Translations under genes and position numbers: made by a program | In this document: in pieces, positions 1 through 9,740 of the stretch | Layout of the letters: every line of letters starts with the position of its first letter | Numbering within the stretch: the first letter of the stretch is position 1 | NCBI GenBank assembly: GCA_014529385.2 | Contig: CM043958.1 | Span: 90,483,025-90,547,024, forward strand | Length of the DNA: 64,000 nucleotides | Direction of reading: 5' to 3' | Origin: Adiantum capillus-veneris | Lineage: Eukaryota > Streptophyta > Polypodiopsida > Polypodiales > Pteridaceae | The notes under the pieces: generated by a model | Seen by the model: only the letters and a program-made list of their open reading frames with translations | What the model was told of the DNA's origin: nothing | Databases searched by the model: none

Positions 1-850
1 GTGTCTGATGGCATTTGCGCTCTAGCGTCATGTTGTGCTTGTCTGAGTGCCTCTATTCCACATAGGGGTGCACACAAAATATGTGGGCTGCACTACATTG
101 TTCCTCCGTGCTTTATGGCTTCGACACTCCCTTCCTGGACCCGGAGCAGCAAATCGCTAGAGAGAGAGAGAGGGCTGAATTGAGCACTGAGAAAGAGTGG
201 GCTCTTTGTATCTGAAAACTCCTGCAGAGTGTCCCCAAGAGGAAGCGCTAACCTTCCTATGTAGACTGGCGGCAAAATTTGCCAGATGGAGCTGCATGTG
301 AGTGGAGAGAGAGATATCGAAAACTTCCTACGCTGGTTTGCAGTTTTTTAATGCTACCAGCTGAATTTTTTTAATGTTTAATGGTTTTGGCCACGTTCAA
401 ACTGGTCCGTCACTTGGTCTTAAACCTTTCAAGTAAAAACAGGTATAAAAACTCGGTTTTCAAACCAAAAGAGAGCATAATTAACTCGGTCGTCTTCATG
501 CCTCTATCGACTCAACCTGCCTACTCCCGCCGGGACGTATTTACACTGTGTCCGACCGGCCACTTGTGTGGGCGGCCACAATGAAAATATTTAATTATAA
601 CTTTTCTGAGCCCACTAGGGACACCATCTTATTCATGCGCTTGTTCTCATATGTTATGCATTGTGTCCGACTACTGCTCTACTTATCATACTATCCGGAC
701 ACAAATAAATTCCTAGATTACAATGGAAAAATTTACATGTTCTATTTTAAATAATTAATTGGTACCAATAAATTCATAAGTTCATAAATTCATTCTGTGT
801 GCACAAAAATCACTTTCATATTATCTGTAGCCGTAGCTAAAATATTACAA
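1..850. other. YIF1 intron 5, left part: no gene recognised
   Basis: I see no protein homology, RNA gene or clear repeat here. It lies between the window edge and a gypsy integrase remnant and is probably intronic sequence of the minus-strand YIF1 gene, whose 3' exons are not in the window. Confidence 0.4.
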
Positions 851-852
851 GG

Positions 853-1786
853 AATGTGTGGTTTGCCAGAAAGTCGAGTACGATCGGCATAAGACGCCTA
901 GGTTACTCCAACCTTTGTCTATGCCTGATCAACCCTGCGAGAGTATTGCCATGGATTTTATTATGGATCTCTCAAAGACTCGGACTGGAAACGAGGGAAT
1001 CTGGATCATTGTTGACAAATTTAGCAAGCAAGCTCAATTTATTCCAGTCAAGAAGACGACAAAAGCAGATCATATGGCTAGGATTTTTCTAGCACAAATT
1101 TTCAAGCATCATAGGATGCCCAAGTCTATTGTGAGTGATGTGATCCTCGTGAGATAGGAAATTTTTGGTGTGCTTTGTTTGATAACCTTGGCACGAAGTT
1201 GGATTTTTCTTTTTATATACCATCCCAAACAGCTGGGCAGAGTGCGATTGCTAATTCCACACTATTAGATATGTTGAAATCCTATGTATCGGACAAATAG
1301 TCTCTCTTAAGAGAAGTATTTGCCCCTTGTCAAGTACGCGTATAATAATACCGTACATTTGTCTACGAGGAAGGCACCCTTTGAGATTCTTTATGGTAAG
1401 CCTTTGCTTCCACTAACCTTTTAACTAAGGATAAGATAGTTGCAACGGATGAGTTTGTTTGGGATATGGACATTGCCTATGGGCAAGTTAAGAGAGTAAT
1501 ACTACGTTAAAGGAATTTGGACTTAACAGTCGATCAATTGATATTACTCAAGTATGAGAAGGCAAGACTAATGAAACAAGAGACTCATAAAGGGAAAGTG
1601 GTAAAACTTTCCAATCATTATTATGAGCCATTTTAAGATAATTCACCAAGTGAATGACGTGACATTTCGATTAGAGCTACCGCCTAATTAAAGGATCCAT
1701 AATGCTTTTCATGGCAGTTTACTCCGGCCATATGTGGGACCACCTCCAAGTCAGCCTATTGTTGAGGAACCGTAACTTGTTGAAGG
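853..1786 (+). pseudogene. Ty3/gypsy integrase remnant (Gy1)
   Basis: The reading starts with the CxxC half of the integrase zinc finger (CVVCQKVEYDR) and runs into the integrase core (SIAMDFIMDLSKT, then IIVDKFSKQAQFIP, then a degraded MPKSIVSD). After a stop at about 1157 it continues in other frames. Remnants include TAGQSAIANSTLLDMLKSYV (about 1230-1290), NNTVHLSTRKAPFEILYG (about 1345-1395) and the C-terminal tail AFHGSLLRPYVGPPP (about 1705-1750). In gypsy elements this enzyme inserts the cDNA into the genome. Stops and frameshifts make this copy dead. It resembles the integrase of element A further right (same NSTxLxxLKxYV and xxHxSxxKAPF blocks), so it is probably the same chromovirus lineage. 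It lies antisense within YIF1 intron 5. Confidence 0.85.
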
Positions 1787-1789
1787 AAT

Positions 1790-2400
1790 TGTTCTGTAAG
1801 TTCGGTGGGAGAGAGACCGAGAAATGGGTATTCTTGGTGCGTCACATGATGGGTGACAAGAGCGTTGATAGGAAATATTCCATTGGTCTGGGAGGAAATC
1901 CAAATTGAATAAAGGAATACGCGTAAAGACACACGCACAAGAATAAAGATAGATTTTGAGAAGCTTTTCCTAAAAAGCAAGATATTTTCAAGTGCTAAGC
2001 AGATGCTTTCAAACGAGGAAATCTATGTCTGCATTGCATCTGTGTTCCGTAAGTTCGGTGGGAGAGACCGAGAAGTGCTTTTCGGAAAAGCAGATGCTTT
2101 CAAACGAGGAAATCTATGTCTGCATTGCATCTATGTTCCGTAAGTTTGGTGGGAGAGACCGAGAAATGGGTATTCTTGGTGCATCACATGATGGGTGACA
2201 AGAGCGTTGGATAGGAAATATTCCATTGGTCTGGGAGGAAATCCAAATTGAATAAAGGAATACGCGTAAAGACACAGGCACAAGAATAAAGATAGATTTT
2301 GAGAAGCTTTTCCTAAAAAGCAAGATATTTTGAAGTCCTTTCCGGAAAAGCAAATGCTTTCAAACAAGGAAATCTATGTCTGCATTGCATCTGTGCATGA
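1790..2400 (+). repeat. Tandem-duplicated tail after the gypsy integrase
   Basis: A block beginning GTAAGTTCGGTGGGAGAGA is repeated about 342 bases apart (TTCTTGGTGC at 1831 and 2173), with near-identical sequence through ATAAAGATAGATTTTGAGAA. A second motif, CAGATGCTTTCAAACGAGG, occurs three times (about 2000, 2091 and 2351). The units overlap in a compound tandem arrangement, probably made by unequal exchange or template slippage in the 3' untranslated part of the element. Confidence 0.85.
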
Positions 2401-3246
2401 AGTTGCATCCACGGACACCTAGGAAGCGCTGTGTAGCATCGATTTCAGCTCACTAAGTTTTTATCGAGTTTTTGAAGAGGTTCACATTATTTTTAAACTT
2501 GACCAGCTGCCCCCTTTATAAGTGGACAGTCCACTTTAAAAAAAGAGTCAAAAAAAAGGAGCGTCCTCTTACGGCTGAAAACAACAACAAAGCACCGATC
2601 TCTCTCCTCTCTCTAAATCTGCCACCAATCTTTTTTTCCCCCTCCCAGTTGGCTGTTCCAGCGCTCTTTGCCTCTGCTATTGTTGCTAGGAGATCGCCGA
2701 CTATTCCTACCAGCCCCAAGGACCTATAAAAGCAACCTAGCATCCCCTCTCCGATCTCAGATTCTCAGATTCTCAGATTCGCCAGCGCTACCTAGAGCAT
2801 ACTGCCGCCACAACTCTGCAAGTGATCGCGTGAGTCGACGTGCAGATTGTGAATATGCTCTACAAGTTGTTGTTTTTGTGTTTGTGCTTTTTTTGCACGT
2901 ACTCCATCGCCAGAGGAGGGAGACGGCCTCGGCCCATGCTCAAGGATTCTGGAATGGTCTGCGGAGTTTTACGCTCCGAGCACGGATGGAAAAGGAATGG
3001 AGAGCTCGCCTCTCAATATTTCCCTCGCAGGAAGGAAACAACCATAGAGTCTAAGATCTAGAACAGAGGGGTTTTCTCCAGTTCTTGTGCTTGTAAAAAG
3101 ATTCTCCTTGAATAAGGATTCTCTTTTAAGGGGGGGACCAGCCCATCAGGTCCCCAATATTGTGTGGATCTTCTCCCTCGTCTCTGTTGGTCAAAAGTCT
3201 AATTATTTTCACCTTATTGATTATTGTGTGCACTCCCATTTGTGAC
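2400..3246 (+). mobile_element. Possible gypsy LTR (3' LTR of Gy1)
   Basis: The segment follows the gypsy integrase on the same strand. It has a TATA box (CTATAAAAG, about 2725) with TCAGATTCTCAGATTC repeats just after it, and a terminal TGTGACA at about 3246. No second LTR copy, polypurine tract or target duplication is visible, so both borders and the LTR call itself are inference. Confidence 0.35.
2855..3061 (+). CDS. Small ORF with signal-peptide-like N-terminus, unrecognised
   Basis: A 68-residue ORF starts at ATG 2855, about 125 bases after the TATA box. It begins MLYKLLFLCLCFFCTYSIA, a classic signal-peptide shape with a short basic start, a hydrophobic core and a small residue at the end. 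A basic, proline-containing mature part with two further basic clusters (RGGRRPRP and FPRRK) follows. I do not recognise a peptide-hormone family. It sits inside an LTR-like segment, so a chance ORF is more likely than a gene. Confidence 0.18.
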   Translation: MLYKLLFLCLCFFCTYSIARGGRRPRPMLKDSGMVCGVLRSEHGWKRNGELASQYFPRRKETTIESKI

Positions 3247-3554
3247 AATTGATGTCCACACTAAGTTTTGCTCTAGCAATCAAATCTTTCGCTTTGCTTT
3301 TCTCTCCTTCCCAGTTTTTTAACCTATTCAAGTTTGTTGATGGTTTTGAGGCATTTGAAGACCTTTCAAGTTCAGTAAAAATCAACTCTCAAACATGCCT
3401 ATATATCAGGCAATACATACTTACTGGCCTGCAATGTGTACATGTCACATGTGTGCACCAACAACACTGTCTACCGGCCACAACACTAAGAGTGCGTAAC
3501 ATATTGACAGAAACCAGGCTGGCTTCCACAAGTTAAAGGTACAAATCAACTTAC
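3247..3554 (-). other. YIF1 intron 5, start
   Basis: The sequence directly after the YIF1 exon 5 donor (minus-strand GTAAGT, plus-strand 3549-3554) holds no recognisable coding sequence. The next YIF1 exon expected from the family is not found anywhere down to base 1. Confidence 0.6.
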
Positions 3555-4528
3555 TTGCCCAGAAGCCCACTAGCAATCCCACACAGAACAACATACGTTC
3601 CAAATGCCATAAGCGGAATGTATAGATCTGGAGCATTTATGTCAAATATTGGGGGTTTGAAAGACAACCGTCCTGCTACTTGGTCAGATATCCTGGTCCA
3701 ATGACCCTACAAAACAAGATAAAATCCTGTCTCTTATAGATCTTGTGAAGGTAAAGAATAATTCAGCAGTCCAGTTTTGAGTGCTGCTTAACTGCTCAAG
3801 TAAATGTGAAGCTTGCATACAGAGAAGTGAAGAAAAATGTTACCCTATGTAGGAATGGGAACAGTATAACTTTAAGTTTGTTCCTCACATACTGATCATT
3901 GACCTGAAAATAATATTGGATATCTTGGCCAGAAAAATATCTATTGATCTGCAAAAGGAAGAAAAAACTTACTCAAAAAAACTGCACCCTTGTGCTGCAC
4001 ACTAGATGTAATAGTCTAATAGTAGAAATTCGCTAATTTAGCTACGAAATCAACTAGATTGGCCCAAAATCATCTAGTATAACCAAGTTCACTAGTGTGA
4101 CGAAAACAAAGAGCATCATGGAAAGAGTTAAATTGCTCACATTGCTCTCAACATACTGCCTTCCAGTTCCAAACAATTTCTCGCCATACGCTCCAATTCC
4201 TGTTCGCAAAATGTCTGAACCCGCGCCGTAGATGAGGGGGTTAGGAACAGGGCCTCTTATGCCAGACGCAATAGCATGCTCATTGTACATAGGAATCTGC
4301 AAAAGATCGAAAATGTGTTGACCACAAAAACAATTTCCCTTTAAGTTACAGAGGCACAAGTGATCTGACGCTCTGTGCACTTAAAGCTAAGGAAATACCT
4401 GAGACTGCTCGTTGTACATGGGTATCTGCAATACGGAAAGAAAAGACGTTCAAGACGTGGCATTGCCAAGGTACCCTGAAGCGCCTTTGAGAAGACGAGA
4501 TTCTCACCTGAGTCTGCTGCCAAGCCAT
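3555..4528 (-). CDS. YIF1: YIF1 (Yip1-interacting factor, HRF1 family), 5' five exons, partial
   Basis: YIF1 proteins are multi-pass membrane proteins of early Golgi/ER vesicles that partner with Yip1 in ER-Golgi transport. Five exons can be placed, all with GT-AG borders: 4508-4528 (MAWQQTQ), 4399-4425 (IPMYNEQSQ), 4141-4296 (52 codons, with [21 protein letters not shown] and [11 protein letters not shown]), 3844-3948 (35 codons, with [19 protein letters not shown] and PFLHR) and 3555-3706 ([19 protein letters not shown], then [14 protein letters not shown] and ending GLLG plus two bases). Introns 1-4 are phase 0. That gives 153 residues, the cytosolic N-terminal half up to the first membrane segment. 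The C-terminal exons with the remaining membrane spans are missing from the window. No stops or frameshifts appear in the placed exons, so the gene may be intact with a very long intron 5. Truncation by transposons is the alternative. Confidence 0.9.
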
Positions 4529-4722
4529 GACGAGCCAGGCACTCCCCACAGTCGGTTTGAACGTGGAAGCTCTCCTAGCCTGCAGCGTAAAATAAAAGTT
4601 CTCTTCGTCTCTTTTGATGCCCCCTCTCCCAAGGCTCGCTACAGTGGTTTAGTATAAATTTTGAGAAATTTGAAGGTGTAAAAACCTTCCAATTTAGCCA
4701 ATTTATCTCTAAAATGAAGAAG

Positions 4723-4723
<1 letters not shown>

Positions 4724-4777
<54 letters not shown>
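4724..4777. repeat. (CT)n microsatellite in the YIF1 5' flank
   Basis: A pure CT run of about 54 bases lies about 200 bases upstream of the YIF1 start codon. On the YIF1 strand it reads (GA)n, a common feature of plant 5' UTRs and core promoters; that role is inference here. Confidence 0.95.
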
Positions 4778-4780
<3 letters not shown>

Positions 4781-5800
4781 GAGCTGATTTCTATTACTTA
4801 AAAATTCCCCAACTAGTGTCAATATTGAGGGCAAGTATAGACTGAGAGAGCAAGCAATGATGAAGTTGATAGAGAAGAAGCAACTAGCATGCCAGGAGAT
4901 CCACCGAAGAATGCCACAAGAAGGTCAGTAGAACTATAAGTCAAGCTAGCATGGAGATGTCAACCAATATGGTGAATAGACCACTTGCTGAAAGTGACTC
5001 TCGATTCAGGTGGCTCCTAAAATCCAGAGCAAAGGATGAAACTCTAAGGAGACAGGAAAGGAACTCTTGGAACCATCAAATGAAATCTTGTGGTAGAAGA
5101 GCTGGCAAAGAGAGCAGAGCGCCAACCCGAGCATCCCAGCATCCCAAAACAAAACACAAAACCGAGACAAAAGCAAAAAGAAAGCAATAGAAAACAAAAC
5201 CAAAAACAATAATAGGAACAGAAACAAGAAAAGATAGCAAAACCAAAAAAAATGTAAAAGCAAATAAATTTCATACTCAATAGACAACCTTCACGTACTC
5301 ACACACAGACACCATGAGGCAAGTCTTGAGGGAACAAAAAAATTGTGGGAAAAATCGTGCTCCACTCACTCACACACACACACACACACACACACAGAGA
5401 GAGCTGGGAATATGCATGCAAAAACAAGAGAAAAACATAACAAACAAACAAAACAAAATAAACATCCGGAATGGAAAAAGGTGGCCCGCAAAGTGAGCAT
5501 ACACCATATAGGACCACTAAAGGCCAACAAGCTGCAATCACCCAGAGTTGAGGCATGCAATGGGAGAGCAACTCATCCGCAACAAGGCAAAGGCAACAAG
5601 CAAAACAGAACGAGGCCAAATCGCTAACCTCCAACACATCCATCTTCCAACCCTCAAAATCCACCAACCTTGTCTCTGTAATGGTATTTACTTATGGTAT
5701 ACTAATATATGTATCTCAAGATTTATCAATTGATGTTGCATGCACACGAAAGCTTTGTTGTTTACAAACTCTGTCTCTATATTTTTGTGACTCTTTTGAA
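4778..5800. other. YIF1 upstream region, no gene recognised
   Basis: The reading frames here are low-complexity (lysine-rich on plus, or made by CA repeats) and match no family I know. I see no promoter or RNA gene with confidence. Confidence 0.5.
5369..5396. repeat. (AC)n microsatellite
   Basis: An AC run of about 28 bases followed by GAGAGAG. It creates artificial Thr-His and Cys-Val reading frames. Confidence 0.95.
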
Positions 5801-6375
5801 ACTAATAAATAAGGCTCACATGGTTCATTGAGGGACCCAAGTGGGGGAAAGTAGCTTGTCCCTAGTCTCGTGCCAATCTTCTCTGCTCGATCTCGCATCT
5901 CCTCTCTTGTGCCATGCGTAGCACTCAACTCTAAGAGGTGTGCATGGATGCCCTCTCATGTTCTCTGTCACTCTCTCCAGCATGATGCAACCATTGCCAA
6001 GGTATGCGTACTTGATGTTACTTTCAAATGTGGTGTTATGAGCGCGTCTAGAGCTAGAAGAAAGCAAGAGGAGGAACTCACAATGTACAAGAAATTGGGA
6101 CTTGATTATAAGATTAATCTTGATTACAAGACTTAATACTTTATTAAAAGAACTTGATACAAGACTTGGATTACATAACTCGAGTACAAGACAAGGCTTG
6201 ATTGTAAGGACAAGACTTGAACATAAGACAAGAACTAGAAGAGGGCTTTCCTCATAGGAGCCTCACAACTGGTGTTGAGAAGACTGATTACAAGAACAAG
6301 ATCTAGGAGAGGACGTACCTCACGAGTCACACAACTTGTGTTGACAAGACTGAAGGGCTTGTAGCCCAGAACCCC

Positions 6376-6383
6376 TATTTATA
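6376..6383 (-). promoter_or_regulatory. TATA box beside the HSE array
   Basis: The minus strand reads GCACTAGTATAAATAGGGG, a strong TATA box in a GC-flanked context. The heat-shock-element array lies immediately upstream on this strand. Transcription would run toward lower coordinates, where I recognise no protein, so this looks like a transposon (U3-type) promoter. Confidence 0.6.
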
Positions 6384-6420
6384 CTAGTGCTTGAGGAGGT
6401 TAGAACTATCTAGGTTCTTC

Positions 6421-6860
6421 TTGAGGAGGTTAGAATCTTCTAGAACCCTCTTGATCCTTCTAGTTCTTCTAGAACCTTCTTCAACTTTCTAGAGCTTTCC
6501 AGAAACTTCTAGATTCTTTCGAAATATTCTCCAAGCTTCTAGAAACTTCTAGATTCTTCTTCAAGCTTCTAGAACTTTATAGACTCTTCTTTCTACTTCT
6601 AGAATCTTCTTGATACTTTTAGAACCTTCTAAAATCTTTTGGATCCTTCTAGATTCTTCTAGAGCCTTCTAGTGACGATGCAGACGATGACATAGGTGAT
6701 GATGCAGGCGATGACACAAGTGATGATGTAGGCGATGATGTACGCAATGACATAAGTGATGATGCAAGCCATGTTCTAGAACCTTCTAGCACTTTCCTCA
6801 ATCTTTTAGAATCTTCCACGCCATTCTTCTAGAATCTTCTAGTGCTTTCTTGTAGGAGAC
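6421..6860 (-). promoter_or_regulatory. Dense heat-shock-element (HSE) array
   Basis: Many copies of CTTCTAGAA occur, several extended to perfect three-unit HSEs (alternating TTC/GAA every five bases). Examples are GAATCTTCTAGAA (6433-6445), TTCTAGAACCTTC (6467-6479), TTCCAGAAACTTC (6497-6509), and further TTCTAGAAACTTC, TTCTAGAATCTTC and TTCTAGAACCTTC copies up to about 6835. HSEs bind heat-shock factor trimers and are known in LTRs of heat-activated copia elements such as ONSEN. Function here is inferred. A simple decamer repeat that happens to match the HSE is the alternative. Confidence 0.65.
6674..6773. repeat. 24-bp GATGATGCAGGCGATGACAT tandem repeat
   Basis: About four degenerate copies of a 24-base unit (6674-6697, 6698-6721, 6722-6745, then shortened copies) interrupt the HSE array. 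Confidence 0.9.
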
Positions 6861-7329
6861 TCAAGAAGACTGACTCTCAAGCATCGGTGACATGTGGTGG
6901 TTTTCTTGTATTTGCACAATTGATGTGCCTCTAGTCTTATAGTGGTTTCAAAAGCAAATATAACCCACCAATATCCTCTGATGTCACTCCAACAATGGAG
7001 GTGTGGCAACCCTATAAAGATAAGAGAACCTCCGCATACAAAGACAAAATCAACTGTGCATACCGGGTGCATACCTTGACAATGATCTTATCATGCAAGA
7101 GAGTTAGAGTGAGAAAGAACACGAGAGTGCATGCATGCACATCTCCTAAAGTGGAGCACTACCTATGCCACAAGAGAGGAGATGAAATATTGAGTAGAGA
7201 AGTATGAGACTGATTCCAAGCTACTCATCCCCCCCTTCCCCATTTTGTGCCCCTCAATGAACATATGTGAGCCCCATTTATTTGTTTGAGGGGTACAATT
7301 TCTCTCTCTCACACACACACACAGACACA

Positions 7330-7533
7330 CGGAGAGAGAGAGAGAGAGAGTTTGTGAACCAACCAAGTGGGCAATGAATTTGATATTATACAATGGGAAC
7401 ATTGGGTTACTTATATATTACCTGAAGTGATTTTCCCTGCCTAGAATCATGTGAATAATTCAAAAAAATACCTAAAGAAAATAATTAACTAGGATCACAT
7501 CGGGCATTCACTGGAGATGCATAAACTTTAACA
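7330..7533 (-). repeat. 3' LTR of E (5'-part matched)
   Basis: Read on minus it begins TGTTAAAGTTTATGCATCTC and shares the TATATAAG box, the CACTTGGTTGGTTCA block and the CT-rich stretch with the 12501-12745 LTR. Beyond about 7330 the similarity is lost in a CA/GA microsatellite. Confidence 0.6.
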
Positions 7534-8304
7534 CCCTCTTTGCAGTTCATCGTGGACATATGTAGGAGGACCAAGTCAATGAAGAAATTATCATGGACAC
7601 CCCAACATCAAATACACCTTGGATTTGCAATCACCAACCTATCCTTGAATAGAATGCCATCTTGAGCACAATTTAATCCATAGAAAGTTGAACCATTGAC
7701 CACACTACAACCAAGAACCCCCATTCCAATATTTCAAAGACAATGAAATTTGGAATGCGGGCCACAACAACAACAATGGATTGTGAGTACATCCATAATC
7801 TTTTGTATACCTTGCGTTGGTTCTTGTGAGATGCATGCGCCTTGGATTCCAACACACGGGGTTCAAACATTGATAACTTGAACTCTGACATGCGGGTCCA
7901 AAGCATGTAAAGGGAGCTCAAAATGCTCCTCTTTGCTACTCACAAGAATCTCTCAGGCTAAAACATGTTGCGGCAACTACCACGGGGCTAGGAATCTAGA
8001 ACACAAGCCACTATGGCCGCGTGAATTGTGCCATGTCAATCTCCTTGGTGGAAAAAATGCCTCTTCCATCCTTGTCAAACTTTCCTTTGCCTTTGTCCTT
8101 TTGTGAGCTTATGCATTATTTCCCTTTGGCTTTACACAAATGAACCGTCAGCTCACTTGAGAGCTCCACTTCTGCATGGGAGTGAACCAAGTTATAGCAC
8201 TATCCATAGTGAAAAGTTGATATTTTGCCAATGGAGATCACTGTAGGAACTAAGCTTCAACAATGGACAACAACCTTTGCTTGAGGCTCATGCTCGAGTA
8301 TCTC
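7534..8304 (-). other. Internal DNA of E, left half
   Basis: I find no convincing coding match on either strand, only short frames with many stops. Confidence 0.4.
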
Positions 8305-8309
8305 AAGAC

Positions 8310-8499
8310 TGTTGGGGTATAGGCGTCTGTGCCTTGCCCAGTCGCCCAGAGTCTGGGCGCCCACTGACTTGTATACCTTATACATAGCATAAGTGTATAG
8401 TGGGCTGCTCATTCTTTGAGTCTCCCCACCCATATCTATGTGTCGTGTGTCTCCTTCTCCCTCTCACTCTCTGTCTGTGGTGCTCCCCGATCCCCTTCA
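8310..8499 (+). repeat. 5' LTR of H
   Basis: Starts TGTTGGGGTATAGG and ends CCCCGATCCCCTTCA (TG...CA). It contains TATACCTTATACATAGC and a CT-rich 3' part. The length is identical to the 3' LTR. Confidence 0.95.
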
Positions 8500-8501
8500 A
8501 T

Positions 8502-8513
8502 TGGTATCAGAGC
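8502..8513 (+). other. Primer-binding site of H
   Basis: TGGTATCAGAGC, complementary to the 3' end of plant initiator methionine tRNA, two bases after the LTR. Confidence 0.95.
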
Positions 8514-9740
8514 GTAGGTGCGGAGGGAGCGCATGTGTGCACAGTCACGACAACAGCGGAGAGCACGACGGCTTTGAGAGCTTCGAGGCGATAGCTCGCT
8601 CGCTCTCGACGGTGGAGTTCGATCACGGAGTTTCACGGAGAGCGATTTTAGCTTGAGGAGCATTGTCTTTGGAGCTTAGGAGCTTGGTGTGGTCAAGCTT
8701 GGTCGAGGAGGCGGTTGCGGCTTCCTTGGTGAGAGGAGCTTTTGAGCTCAGTGGAGCTCGTTAGAGAAGTTCTCGGCGGAGGAGAACTTGACATTCGAGT
8801 GCTTGGATGTTGTTGTGGCAGAGCTCTTGCGTTGGAGCTTGCATTGAGAGGACATTGCATCATGCAGAGTGGAGTAGGAGCAGGTTCAAGATTGTGTGCA
8901 ACTCGTTTTTGCCATTTTCGGGCTCTAAAACACAGTTTTTTGCATAGCTCCGTCATTCAGTGTCAGATCTACATGATCCAGGAGTCTAGGTCAGGGTTTT
9001 GGCACGCTCCGGACGCGATGGTGATGTCTATTTTCTGAAATTATGCTTTGAATTACAGCAGGCACAGCAGCAGGTTTATTTGTGCACTTTCGGGTCCCAA
9101 AAACACTGTTTTTGGTATATCTCACACACACGGAGTATTTTCTGCAGCAACCAGCAAATTCATAGGTGTACATAGGTTTTTGGATATGCATTTGTCCAGA
9201 GAGCCACTCATGCGAGAGTGAGCTATGTTGCCATGGTCTTGGCGGTTTATGTATGCCATATATGGATTTGTGTATTTGTTTATGGCTGAGATTCTTTGAG
9301 TGGTACTCCGGCAAGAGCGGGTATGCTCATATGTATGACTTTGTGAGGTGATTCCGGTCGAGTTTATTCCCGGATTGGCCATCGTGGCATATATTATTGT
9401 CTCTTTGAGGTTTACTGTTGAGATTTTGCTCCAGTTACAAAGGAGACTCTGCCAAAATTTTGTCAGATATTTATGCGTGATTAAGTCATATCGACTTGTG
9501 ATTTTGTGCAAGGTTTTGCACGGTTATTGGTGCAACTTTGCATCAGGTTTTGAGCCATATTTGCAGACTTTTGTTGATGCGATTCGAGCCAGTTTAGGGC
9601 TGATTTGGTTGACATTGCGGGAGCTCTATTTTGGAGTGTGTCTCACAGGTTTTACATTGTGTTTCTGGCCATATTGGTAGACAGTTTCCAGGTGTTGTTG
9701 GTGAGGTGATTTTTGCTTTCTAGTTTGCTACATTGTGCTC
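8514..9740 (+). other. Untranslated leader of H
   Basis: 1.2 kb between the primer site and the gag ATG with no recognisable coding content. It probably carries packaging signals. Confidence 0.6.

Larger units (their letters stand above)
5815..7290. repeat. Inverted-repeat-bounded block
   Basis: The left arm (about 5815-6015, read on minus) and the right arm (about 7065-7290, read on plus) share long similar stretches. These include GCATACCTTGRCAATG, a CATGCACAYCTC block, GCCACAAGAGAGGAGATG (GGCACAAG on the left) and CCTCAATGAACMATGTGAGC. Between them lie the heat-shock-element array and an ACAAGACTT-rich stretch. This could be a fold-back element or two oppositely oriented copies of one LTR. 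Exact ends and a target duplication are not evident. Confidence 0.6.

Noticed and set aside
5006-5287. Leu/Phe-rich membrane-like ORF
   Set aside because: Antisense of an A/K-rich low-complexity stretch; no homology.
5299-5667. 122-residue minus-strand ORF with many hydrophobic residues
   Set aside because: Its core is the CA microsatellite read as Cys-Val; no domain or gene signals.
7673-8246. Possible gag or integrase traces in E
   Set aside because: Isolated phrases such as DGILFKDRLVIANP look integrase-linker-like, but no continuous domain follows.
8500-8515. tRNA gene
   Set aside because: The tRNA-like stretch (and similar ones at 12488, 15632, 23412 and 42234) is only a 12-base primer-binding site.
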